Assembly: GCA_039583875.1 (NCBI GenBank)
Contig: CM077160.1
Location: 113,479,314 to 113,543,313 of the forward strand
Length of the DNA: 64,000 nucleotides
From: Platanthera guangdongensis
Taxonomy: Eukaryota > Streptophyta > Magnoliopsida > Asparagales > Orchidaceae
Reading direction: 5' to 3'
Shown: piece by piece, positions 31,614 through 42,130 of the stretch
Layout of the letters: each line of letters opens with the position of its first letter
How positions within the stretch are numbered: position 1 is the first letter of the stretch
Notes under the pieces: model-generated
The model's input: the letters and a program-made list of their open reading frames with translations, nothing else
The model's database searches: none
What the model was told of the DNA's origin: nothing
Translations under genes and position numbers: made by a program

Positions 31614-32517
31614 ATGTCGGTGCTCAGTGATTCTACCTCGACATCGGTTCCCTCTTTGATTCCTCCAACACCTCCTCCGTGTGGGAGCCATGATCACAAC
31701 ACTCCGCAATTATCACTATTCGCTTGGATGACTCAAATTATCTATCCTGGTCGCGCTCCATCACTCTTGCACTTAAGAGTCGTCGCTTTTTTGGATATGT
31801 CAATGGGACAACTGCGGAACAAGAGAAGACTTCCCCTGACTGGCCTCAATTGGATTCCGAAAATTCCTTAATCATGTCTTGGCTAACGAATTCGATGCAG
31901 GAGTCTATCGCTCGCCATTAACTCTTTCTGGATACTGTCATGGATATTTGGCGCCGTGTTGAGACCACTTACTCACGTAAGAGAAATGCTGCTCGGATCT
32001 TCCAGTTGCGGCGGAAGATATCCTCTCTCCGCCAGGGTGATCGCCCCACTTCTGCGTACTACTTGGAATTCAGCCAGCTATATCAGGAATACAACCATCT
32101 CAATTCCTTCATATTTGTTAGCCCTATTGATGAGGCTATGGTCCGTGCGAGGGAGGATCGCAACCAGACATTTGAGTTTCTTTATGGCCTCCATCGGGAC
32201 TTGGATCAGATTTGTGTTCACATTTTGGGCCGTCTGCCATTGCCCTCTCTGCCGGAGATTTATAGCATTGTCCAGCAGAAATTTGATCGCCGACAGTCCC
32301 TTCAAGATTTCACTCCTGAAAGTTCTGCTCTCGCTGCTGGTACCCCTTCGTTACTAGGGGCTCATCCTCTCCGTGATTCCAAGATAAAGGATTCTGACAA
32401 AGACCATCTCCTCTGTGATTATTGCGGCAAGCCCCGTCACACCAGAGTCACCTGTTTTCAGCTCCATGGTTTCCCTCCATCGCGAGGTGGTGTCCTCTCG
32501 TGGTGGTTGTGGCTCTA
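31614..32517 (+). pseudogene. gag: Copia-7 gag
   Basis: ATG at 31614 (MSVLSDSTS). The frame slips near 31720 to reach DDSNYLSWSRSITLALKSRR, then TAA at 31919-31921 (after ESIARH), then WRRVETTYSRKRNAAR, YYLEFSQLYQEYNHL and the zinc knuckle CDYCGKPRHTRVTC. It corresponds to the UBN2-type copia gag of Copia-6 almost residue for residue in places. At least three breaks. Confidence 0.86.
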
Positions 32518-33850
32518 GTCGTTCTGCTGGTCACTCATCTCCTTGTTCTGCCCATCTCACAGATGCTACCGTCGACCCTTCTTCTCTCCTGCCGGATACT
32601 TTCTCTGGTGATGAAATTCTTGCGCTTCACCGCATGATGCACAGTCTCTCCTCGGAGGCTTTTGCATTGTCTTCCTCTGCCAACACCGGACCACCCGGCG
32701 CTCACTCTGTTGTTGTTGCTTCCTCTCCTTGGATCATTAACTCCGGAGCCACTGCTCATATGACTGGCTCTGCCTCAGGTTTCCTTTCCTATACTCTTCT
32801 TTCTGGTCGTGATAAGGTGAGCATTGCTGATGGTTCCCTTTCATCTATTGTTGGGAAGGGTTCCATCTCATGTTCCTCTCTCACCTTATCCTGTGTCTTA
32901 CATGTTCCTAATTTCACTCGAAATTTATTATCTATTAGCCACTTGACTAATTCTATGAACCGTTCGGTAACTTTTCATCTTTTCTCTTGTGTGTTTCAGA
33001 ACTTGAAGACGGGGATGGTGATTGGCTCTGATAGTTTGTTTAATGGTCTGTACCTTCTTAACTCCAGCCCGGTGGCGCCTCCTCAGGCTTTCCTTTCCAG
33101 CACCTCGGATCTTTATTCCTGGCACTGTCGCTTAGGACATCCATCTATCTCTGTTATGAAACTTATGTTGCCTACTTTGTCGGCTACTATTTTTACTTCA
33201 TTTGTTTGTGATATTTGTACTGCTAACAAACATTGTTGTACTTAATTTAATCATGTTTCATTGCCCAGTTCTACGTCTTTTGCTGTGATTCACTCGGATG
33301 TTTGGGGTCCTGGACCCGTACCTTCTATTTTTGGTTGTACTTGGTTTGTCACTTTTATTGACTGTTTTTCACGTACTACATGGCTATACCTACTGTGAAA
33401 CAAGAGCGACGTCTTTCCCACCTTCAAAAAATTTCATTTCATGATCTTCACCCAATTTAACGCTAAAATTCAGATACTTCATAGTGACAATGGCCGTGAA
33501 TACTTAGATTCCCGGTTGTGGCATATCTGGCTGATCATGGTAATGTACACCAGACTTCTTGTGCTTATTCGTCTGCTCAAAATGGGGTGGCGGAGCGGAA
33601 GAATCGGCACCTTCTGGAAGTTGTTTGTTGCCTTCTGTCTACCACGCATCTTCCCGGGTATTACTGGGGGGATGCTGCTCTTACGGCAGCATTCCTTATC
33701 AATCGAATGCCAACTCGTGTTCTTGGGAATGACACCCCCTTGGGGCACTTTGTGTCCCTTCCTCTCCGCTCGTCCCTAAGGTGTTTGGGTATGTTTGTTT
33801 TGTCCACATCCATCATCCTCCTCCCACCAAACTTGACTATCGTGCTCTAA
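32415..33850 (+). pseudogene. pol: Copia-7 protease and integrase
   Basis: The protease motif reads WIINSGATAHMTG: Asp is Asn (AAC at 32739-32741). Then the HHCC region (WHCRLGHPS ... CDIC), a TAA at 33242-33244, HSDVWGPGP, FIDCFSRTTWLY followed by TGA near 33397, HSDNGREY, NGVAERKNRHLLEV and YYWGDAALTAAFLIN, spread over three frames. The D, D, E positions are still recognisable. Confidence 0.86.
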
Positions 33851-35868
33851 AGTGTGTATTTATCGGTTACACTTCTACTCAGAAGGGGTACAAATGTTTT
33901 CATCCTCCTACGAAGAGGGTGTTTGTCATCATGGATGTCACGTTTCGTGAATCTGAGGCCTATTATCCTGCCTCAGGTACCTCTTCCCATGTGACCTATT
34001 CCTCTTTGTCCTCCCCGTCTTTACCTCTTCCCGTTCCTCCTTTGTATCCCTCACTTCAGGGGGAGCCTCTTCGGTCGAAAGTGAGTGATATCCCCAATAC
34101 TATTTCTCCTATCATTCCCCCTTTGCAGGTGTACATTCGGAGGAGAAATATGCTCAACGACAACCATGACCAGTTACCAGACCAATCATTGGACCCGACT
34201 CAGGGCCTTCTGAGCTTCCAATTGCTCTCCGCAAAGGTATTTGGTCCTGTACTAAACACCCTATTTCTAATTACGTTTCTTATAATTCATTTTCCACATC
34301 CCACAAGGCCTTTGTGTCTTCCCTTGCGTCCATTCCTGTTCCGACATCCTGGCAGAGTGCCCTGGAGATTCCTATGTAGCGAGAGGCAATGTTTGAGGAA
34401 ATGGTTGCTCTTGAGAAGAACAACATGGGACTTAGTGCCTCTCCCTTCTGGGAAGAAACCAGTTGGCTGTGAGTGGGTGTTCTCTGTTAAACAAAATTCA
34501 CGGGCATAGTTGAAAGGTGTAAAGCACGATTGGTGGCACGTGGTTACACTCAAACACTTGGGATCGACTATTGGGAAACGTTTGCACCTGTAGCAAAGAT
34601 GAACACTATCAGAGTTCTCTTATCCTGCGTTGCTTGTAAAGGGTGGGATCTTTGGCAACTTGATGTCAAAAATTGTCTCTTCATGGGAATTTGGAAGACG
34701 AAGTGTATATGTCCCTACCACCAGGCCTTACTCCCAGGAGATCAGTGGGACTCGTTTGAAAGTTAAAGAAGGCCCTATATAGACTGAAACAGTCTCCACG
34801 GGCGTGGTTTGGGAGATTTCATAAAGCCATGTTGTCCTTTGGATAGTACCAGGGAAACTCTGATCACACTCTATTTATCAAGCGCAGGACTGGTAAACTT
34901 ACTGCTCTCATTGTGTATGTTGACAATATTGTTATCACAGGTGATGATGTTGAAGAAATCACGCTTCTAAAGAAGAAATTGGTCACTGAGTTTGAGGTAA
35001 ACGACCTGGGTGCCCTCAAATATTTTTTGGGTATTGAAGTGACAAGGTCCAAGCGAGGGATCTTTATCTCTCAGAGAAAGTATACTCTTGATCTCCTTGA
35101 GAAAACTGGGATGAGTGGCTGCAGGCCTGCGGACACCCCTATTGAAGCAAATCACTGAATAGGTCGTGACGATGGTGAAGAGGTTGACGATATACCTGAG
35201 TTTCAGAGGCTTGTAGGAAGATTGATCTACTTGGCTCATACCCGTCCAGATATAGCTTATGATGTGAGTGTAAGAAGCCAATTTACGCACGCTCTGAAGG
35301 CTCGTCATGCTGATGCTGCCAATAGAATTCTCTGGTACCTCAAGTCCTCACCAGGGAGTGGAGTCCTGTTTTCCTCCAATTCATCCCTAAACATTGAGGT
35401 GTACACTGATGCGGATTGGGCCGGGTTTATAAATGATCGGCGATCTACCTCAGGGTATTGTTCCCTGGTTGGTGGAAACCTTGTTACCTGGTGGAGTAAA
35501 AAACATGTTGTGGCAAGATCTAGTGTTGAAGCAGAATCCTGTGTTATGGCCCATGGCGTGTGTGAAGGCCTCTGGCTGCGATCGGTACTGAATGACCCGG
35601 GGATTCTTGGAGATGAGCCCATTCGGTTGTATTGTGACAACAAGGCTGCTATTAGCATCGCACACAATCCTGTCTAGCATGATCGTACAAATCATATTGA
35701 AGTGGACCGTCATTTTATCAAGAAAAACATTGACAAGGGGCTTGCGTGTACTCTGTTGTTCCATCAGATAGACAACTTGTTGACATTCTCACGAAAGGAT
35801 TAAGTGGAAGTATCTTCGGAAGTATGGATGTCAAGTTAGGCATGATCAACATCTCACGCCCAACTTGA
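33781..35868 (+). pseudogene. pol: Copia-7 linker, RT and RNase H
   Basis: VFGYVCFVHIHHP, CVFIGYTSTQKGYKCF, a Pro/Ser linker, TTWDLVPLPSGKKPVGCEWVF, a slip near 34505, ARGYTQTLGIDYWETF, LDVKN followed by another slip, and RLKQSPRAWFGRFHKAM. The RT active site reads YVDN in place of YVDD (AAT at 34925-34927). RNase H motifs YTDADWAG, SSVEAESCVM, CDNKAAIS and a stop within VQHDRTKH (TAG near 35676) follow. It ends near 35868, before the polypurine tract, unlike Copia-1. Confidence 0.86.
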
Positions 35869-35875
35869 GGGGGAG

Positions 35876-35987
35876 TGTTACAATATCGTATTTATTTGTA
35901 TGGGTTATTTCTTTGTATTGGTGGATCCATCTCTATATAAAGAGGGGGCAAGCCTCATTGTAATGGTAATTTGCAAGTTATTCAACA
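35876..35987 (+). repeat. Copia-7 3' LTR
   Basis: Partner of 31030-31141; two differences by eye (c/t in each). Confidence 0.94.
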
Positions 35988-35992
35988 ATAAT

Positions 35993-36147
35993 AAAATGGA
36001 ACCCATTGTAAATTGTCATCTTTTTTGTACTTAGTCTCACATCTCTAAGTGCATATTCTTCATCCTCCTTTACTTTATATAAAGGGGGGAGTTCCTATGT
36101 AATGAGTCAATAATTTTGTGATAATAGTTTTATATTTCAAATTCTCA
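35993..36147 (+). repeat. Copia-B 3' LTR, second part
   Basis: Continues the LTR begun at 31001 after Copia-7. It contains ctttatataaagggg (TATA-like, near 36071-36086). The right end is uncertain (about 36147). Confidence 0.45.
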
Positions 36148-36185
36148 CACTTTGTGCTTGACAAGTTTACTAATAAACAATATAT

Positions 36186-36385
36186 TTGTGTGTGTGTGTG
36201 CATGTATGCGTGTGTGCACACTCGCTGCGTGTGTGTGTGTGTGTGCACACTAGCTGCGTGTGTGTGTGTGCGTGTGTGCGTGTGCACACTCGCTGTGTGT
36301 GTGCGTGTGCACACTCGTTGTGTGCGTGCGTGTGTGTGTGTCTACGTGTGTGAGGGGGGGTGTGTGCGTACGTTTGTACACAAGC
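36186..36385 (+). repeat. TG-rich microsatellite with higher-order units
   Basis: (tg)n and (tgcg)n tracts broken at regular intervals by gcacactcgctg-type blocks (near 36216, 36245, 36284, 36308), giving units of roughly 25-40 bp. The frames open on both strands here are artefacts of the repeat. Confidence 0.85.
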
Positions 36386-36776
36386 GGGCGGGCTTGTGTT
36401 TCTAAATATTTCCAAATCCTTAAAAGGGCTGGAGGTTTCTCAATATTCTCTACAAATATCACAAGCCAGATTATCATATGGATCCATGTTCAAGGTAACA
36501 GATAACGTTAAGAAAAAATAATCGAATTAAACAAAAATACTTGTGCTACTAAAATAAAAAGGAGAACTATGTACTCCATACTTCTGAGAACCTAGTTTAT
36601 TTTTTATCCTTTTGTTTGTTTCCTTCTACTGAATGGGTTCCAATGCTCCAATATTGGATGTAAAATAAAAACGATGAAGAAAATTGCAGCAGATAAAGTG
36701 TAATAAAGGAAATGCGGGTAACGGTCCATGTATAATAGAAAGTTAGAAACTATAGCAACCATTTAGGCAATTTTGA

Positions 36777-37606
36777 TTAGATAGAAGCACCGCAGACCTT
36801 TTCAGGGAGTACAAAGAAACATTTTTTAATTGATTCCAACTGAAATTTCTGCTTAGATATTCTGGTAACAGACTCCTCTTGAGTAGGCTCTTCATTAACA
36901 TATGTGCCATCAGAACTCTCTGGTTTTGTGTTACTTATAAGAAACAGACCTTCGTTCAGGTCAGCAGTGATGACTCCAGTGGACAAATCCAGAACTCTTA
37001 TACTCAGCCTTTTTCTGGAGAAATACAAGAGAAGAACTATTTTTTCAAAACAAAATGAAAGCTTTGTAATGAATTTGATGAAAGGGGTCCTCAATCACAA
37101 CAGATGAAACAGTAAAGAATGTAATAGATTATTAGATTCTCTACTCATGTTGATGCAACCATTCTATGAAATGCTTCTGAAATTTTTCAAAGACTAGTCA
37201 AAAAGGTACTGTTATTGCATTCTCTGGTTCTCGAAAAATAAGTATTACACAACATAAAGTAGGGTACACTTAGCCTAGGTAAAAGTTTGACGGCATCTGT
37301 TGGCTCCGATCGAATTCTTTTGAAGAAGTATGAACTTTACCTTTCATGAACAAACTCACAACTAACTGATATGTCCTCACATATAATAGGAGCAGGGTTC
37401 CTTTCCAGAATAGATGAACATTCTTTTCTAGCAATAAAACGATCTGTCTGCTGATTATCAAATGGCTGGTCAAAGCTGGACTCAGGAGTATACATCTGAA
37501 TAAGCAAAGGTGTGAGGTGCAAGAAAAATTTAAACAAAGGATCATAGCCAGATTCCTTTTGTATGTCCAACCTTAACTCTTTCACTCCAATGATGGCTTT
37601 TGGAAC
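36777..37606 (-). CDS. Unidentified host gene, two 3'-terminal exons
   Basis: Exon 37606-37341 is preceded by an acceptor (cacaattttcag) and ends in a donor (atgaaag|gtaaag). Exon 37014-36777 starts after ttgtatttctccag and ends with TAA at 36779-36777. Splicing joins a split Arg codon to give ...CEFVHERKRLSIRVLDLST..., an uninterrupted reading frame of about 167 residues. Both exons have ordinary protein composition and no retroelement motif. It is the best host-gene candidate beside the hAT-derived exon. I do not recognise the family. Upstream exons are not seen; the intron to the right runs into LARD-2 at 37966. Confidence 0.55.
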
Positions 37607-38388
37607 CTGAAAATTGTGATCATGAGTGCAAGCGCATCAGTACACTCGAAGAAGAATTTAATATAAACTCCTGCAAGGCAATTCTAATTCGCTTAAATAA
37701 ACTTTTGGTAGCTCAAGATAAGACAAAGACAAGCTTGACATTAAGACATTAAACCATTTACATTGTGAACATACAGGCACATTCTTTACAAATACCTCAT
37801 GGATAAAGTACCCAATAATGATTTAGCTCCTTATTGTATGAATTATTTTTTCTATCTTTGTACTAAGTTTTCCCTGTACACTCCAAAAAAATGCAAATTA
37901 ATAGAGATGCGAGCATAAAAAAAATTTTGATTGCGCAAAAAGCTGCATGGGTTTAGTACATTATGTTTGTGATAAGGGAAACTCGGATGGCACTTTCCCG
38001 ACTCCTACCTTAGTCACACATGGCCTCCAGACGTAGCCTATGCCTTCATGCACATGATCCACGTGAGGGGGAGTGTTTGTGATAACAGCGACTCGGATGC
38101 CACTTTCCCGACTCCTGTCTTAGTCACACATGGCCTCCAGGCATATTTCGTCTGTTGTTTGCGTCTCCCCATTTTTTCTTCGATTTGAGCTAGGGTTGGT
38201 TCGGCCTTTGTTGGTTGACCTGGTTTCAGCTACAGGAGCATCCAGCGTGGTCATGGTCGGTTTGTGGAACAACGTTGCATGGCTTATCCAGGTTGAAGTA
38301 TATTCCCGGTGACACGTGGTTGGGCCTAGGTGGCTGCATTTTTGTCCCTCATTGCCAACCATCCTTACCTCTCCTTTTATGTTGTGTC

Positions 38389-38415
38389 CAAGCTGGAGGT
38401 TTCCCCTCCAGCTTG
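38389..38415 (+). promoter_or_regulatory. Hairpin before LARD-2 polypurine tract
   Basis: An 11-bp stem caagctggagg / cctccagcttg (38389-38399, 38405-38415) with a 5-base loop. Relative to 16700-16727, an A-T stem pair is replaced by G-C with both sides changed. Confidence 0.6.
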
Positions 38416-38423
38416 AGGCAGAG

Positions 38424-38576
38424 TGTTAGAGTTATTAATATTTGAGTATTACTAATGTTTATGTGTTTAGCCCCACACTGCCTATCAGTGTTTTGTGTCT
38501 TATTGTAATGTTATAAATTGTCCCCTTTATGGATGAATAAAATGCAACAAATATTATATTTTCTCTATTTACAACA
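38424..38576 (+). repeat. LARD-2 3' LTR
   Basis: Starts tgttagagtt after gaggcagag and ends tttacaaca; 153 bp, with gttataaattgtcccctttatggatgaat, close to the LARD-1 LTR pattern gctataaat..cccctttgaggatgaat. Confidence 0.65.
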
Positions 38577-41174
38577 AATTCGATCATTATCTTTTACCAG
38601 CATTAGAGTTATAGCAAACATTAGCATCAATACTAAGTGAATCAAGGTGATACAAATTATGAATATATTACTTAGAATAATAAGGCAATATGCTTAAACT
38701 ATAGTTCAAGCTCAGACAAGTTTGAACAATACTTATTTTGTTAGGCTCAACTAGAATAGAAATGAACAAGTTCGAATAAAATTTTAAGAATTGGGTCATG
38801 TTCAAGCACAACTTGAATTCCATAAGAAAAAGTGTTTGAACAAGATAATTCTTGGTTCATCTAGAGCAGCTTACAAAACTTAATTATGTACAGAACATGC
38901 TTGTATTAATTTAGAAAGAGAGTAATTATTCCTAAAAGCTAAAATGATCTATTTAAAAGATCAAATGATAAAGCTCATCATTCATATGACGTCCGATCAG
39001 TATCTTGTTCACATGATATAATTAATAACTTCAGAAATGATAATGCATATTAGAAATGTTTATAAAAATTAATCACAATTTAATGATGCTATGAATAAAC
39101 ACTTTTTATAATTATTGCAGGCTTAAAGGTCATACTTCATGGGAATGTCGTGGTAATACTAGGTCCTCATTTGTTTGGGTTTTCAAAATGTTTCAAATAT
39201 TATAACATTGCCTCAACTCAACATTGCTCGACTTAAAAATGTCTAAATTTGTTTTATATATTTGTGTAGTCTATGTTGTATATTTAAAACAATAAAATCA
39301 TTTTTTAAAAATCTTATGTTTAATTAGTATCAATGATGTCTATATCAGGTTTAAATAGTATGCTTAATCTATTTCAAGTATCATGCATCATTTAGAAAGT
39401 TGATGCCAAAATCTACCAACTACGCTCCTCCCGTAGTCCCATGATACGGCCGAAGTTACTCCATCTGAGACTCGAACATAACAAGGTCAAAGTAGAAGAT
39501 AAGGCAGTATGTGAGTACTATTTAGTGGGAAATATAATTAAAAATGGAGGCCCGGTCACTAACCCAGTTGTGTGAAGTACGCCCCTTCCAAGAACCAAAT
39601 ACATGATTTTGTGAGGTAAAGGGTCTAGAGAGAGCGCTCCAAAAAGATCTTCCCTCTCTCATTTTGCTCTATCTATAGATCTTAATGTCCTGCCCCGCGG
39701 GGATCCTACAAAACCTTCTAAGAAGACTAAAAATAGGCTTCAGACAAGTCTATAAACTCCTTCGAGACTGCCTACTACTGCAGCCAATGTCGTCTCCATC
39801 ATGCTTGGTGTCTTGCTCGTCGGTGTGGCGTATTTTGGAAGAATGCTCTAAAATGGGTGAATACTTTAACTTGGACGGGTTCTCTAGGCATGCGCAAGTA
39901 CCTGATTCTATCGTAGACTTAAGCGCTCTCTTGAGCCCCTCTACGTCTAATGCTTCTCACCAAGTCTCCAATTCTCACCCATCTACCGAGTGTCGCCTAA
40001 TTTGGAGATGACAGAGTCCCTGCATTTTTACCGAGTTTGGCGAGAACTCTCGAAAAATAAATGCTGGCGCAGTGGTAACCCCCTCCTAACCCAAGCCACT
40101 AATTTGAGGTTGCCTAGGCATTTCAAGATCACAATCTAAATTAACTCGGCTCTTAATAACTATTCCTTTGAGTTTAATGGAGAACTCTTGTGCTGCTAAT
40201 AACACTACAGCAAACATGTCCTGCAAGGACACATGGACATCGTGCAGATAGTCATTGCATGGCAGAGTTAGGGTGTAAGTCAGTGCAAAACGAAGGTGAA
40301 TCCTTAGAGGAGATCCCCTCCCCCAACCAAGCACCCATCAAAGAAGAGACCTTGTCACTCCATACGATGTCGTTCTCCCTTAGGGATCTCGATGAAATCG
40401 CCACAAGACGTTCGTAGTGCTCGAAGAATACCCCTGAGTGTCTTTCAATGCCGGTCCGGAGGCGCACAGGGAGACTCCATAAAGTTGGAGTTGGCAAACC
40501 TCACCAGCCTGTCACTGGGCTCACTCGAGGGAGCCCATGGTCCCCCTTCAGAGCGGCGCTAATACCACCCAGACCACTCTACCCTATTCATCGATGATGA
40601 TGAAGCATAAGACAATCAAGAAGAAGACATTGCGAATAATCCCCTTGCGAGAATCCTCCACCATATTAACGACCAGGTGAGGTTTTACAAATGAGATATA
40701 CGCAATGTTTTCTCTCAAATTTTCATCTTCATTGGATTCAGACATCGAGGAGGTGGAAACTAAAACCGGAGCGAACCCTGCCCCTACCCCCCCCCCCCCA
40801 CAGCCACTAAAGATAACGTCGGAGAAGAGGTGTCGGGTACTGTGTAAGAACTCTCCTCGTTCATTCTCGCCGAGGCTTTTGCAACTACGCTCCAAATGTC
40901 TGTAGAGCGGATCCTAATCATTGCTCCATTAATCTAGGAGTTTTGCAATTAAATCATAACTCACTTATTGTTTTCTGTCGCAACTTCTTCCAAATCAGTG
41001 GAGCTAACAACCCTTCCCCCTCCTGGCCCCATCATTGGGGGAATACTCGTCGCAGGGTTTTGTGATGAGTTGGGGGAAATTGGGTGCCCTCTCTGCGAAC
41101 TTTGAGTAGCACGTGTATACAATCAATTAGTTGGCCCTAGGATACAATATGCCCTCACTCAAGGAGTCGTTCGG
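38577..41174. other. Unassigned intergenic DNA
   Basis: AT-rich to about 39400, then mixed composition with several short open frames (39685-40011 plus; 40086-40497 and 40584-40895 minus). None shows a motif I recognise. A C-run lies at 40787-40799. This may be an eroded transposon, but nothing supports a particular family. Confidence 0.4.
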
Positions 41175-41179
41175 GTTCC

Positions 41180-41304
41180 TGATACGATCCCCCGACCGAG
41201 ATCGAGTGATAGGACCTTCGAAAGAGGGAAAACCCCGTAGATCCGACGGAGCCGGTGGGGGCTTGGTCGGTTCTATGGTTGCTGGATGGGAGAGCCTCCA
41301 GGAG

Positions 41305-41335
<31 letters not shown>

Positions 41336-41714
41336 GCGGGGCTGCACCGAGAGGGGGAGCGCCGGGCGGAGCGGGCGGCGACTGCGGAAACCCTACAGGG
41401 AGCGGTGCGGGAAAACGGGAAGAAGAGAGAGAGGAGAGCAGATTTTAGAGAGAGAAGGGAAAAGAAGATTAATTCTTGCTTGCTTCCAAAAAAGTCCCCA
41501 AACCGGCTCTTAAGCCCGGTGCACACAAAAACCGGCCCCCCACTTGGGCTTAGACACGTGGGTTAAAATAAAACGTTCGCATAAAATAAAACATAAGTTT
41601 GTTTTGAAGACAGAAAATAAATGCGGGAATTAAAATTGTCCTTCCGTCGTTGTCGGTAGACGACGCCGATACGTTTGTCCCCAACGCCCTTCGGGCTCGG
41701 TAGGCGCCGTAACA
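41180..41714 (-). repeat. Gypsy-1 3' LTR
   Basis: 535 bp, tgatacgatc ... gccgtaaca on the plus strand, including a (ga)n run near 41311-41334. Confidence 0.95.
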
Positions 41715-42130
41715 TCACCCTCCTCGTCCAAAAACAGCTTGTCCACAAGCTGGGGTGGGATGTCGACAAGAGGTGCAGCCGGCGGTTGTCCCACAAATAA
41801 TTTCAGCTGCGAGACGTGAAAGACGTCGTGTATGCGAGCTTCAGGAGGAAGCTCAAGCCGGTAAGCCACTTCGCCAATACGGGCGGTGATCTGGAAGGGG
41901 ACAAAAAACTTCGGGTCGAGCTTGTTGGAGGACGGACGGACGGCGGACACTTGGCGAAAAGTACGACGGCGCAGCCACACCCAGTCACCCACGACAAGTG
42001 TGAGCTCGCGATGACCCTTGTTGTAAGTTGTTTCCATCCGTTGTTGAGCCTGTAGCAGCCGGTTCCGTGCAATGTGCAGAAATTCATCGCGGTCCTTGAG
42101 CTGGGCGTCAACGGCGGCCATGTTGGCCAA
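41630..42130 (-). pseudogene. pol: Gypsy-1 integrase C-terminus
   Basis: Continues pol in another frame: RDEFLHIARNRLLQAQQRM, YNKGHRELTLVVGDWVWLRRR, KLDPKFFVPFQITARIGEVAYRLELPPEARIHDVFHVSQLK. This is the GPY/F-type C-terminal integrase domain. No recognisable chromodomain follows. The frame passes through the polypurine tract and ends at 41630, about 85 bp inside the 3' LTR. Confidence 0.88.

Larger units (their letters stand above)
31030..35987 (+). mobile_element. Copia-7: Ty1/copia element with 112-bp LTRs
   Basis: Target duplication ataat (31025-31029, 35988-35992), LTRs 31030-31141 and 35876-35987 differing at two sites by eye, primer site tggtatcagagg at 31142-31153, polypurine tract ttgagggggag before 35876. 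Gag and pol belong to the Copia-6 lineage. The coding region carries many stops and shifts plus active-site changes, although the LTRs are nearly identical. Confidence 0.96.
37966..38576 (+). mobile_element. LARD-2: 3' part of a non-coding LTR element
   Basis: Related to the 3' half of LARD-1: both share gtgagggggagtgttt, a gcgactcggatg...tttcccgac block and ttgtgtccaagctg...cagcttgagg before the polypurine tract. The 3' LTR is 38424-38576. The block gactcggatg..cactttcccgactcc...acatggcctccag occurs twice (about 37979-38032 and 38088-38142). No 5' LTR or primer site is present, and no protein is encoded. Confidence 0.7.

Noticed and set aside
36075..36505. Open frames rich in His/Thr or Cys/Val
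   Set aside because: Created by the TG microsatellite in all frames.
41255..41566. Arg/Glu-rich frames at both Gypsy-1 LTRs
   Set aside because: They come from the GA-run of the LTR and recur identically in both copies.
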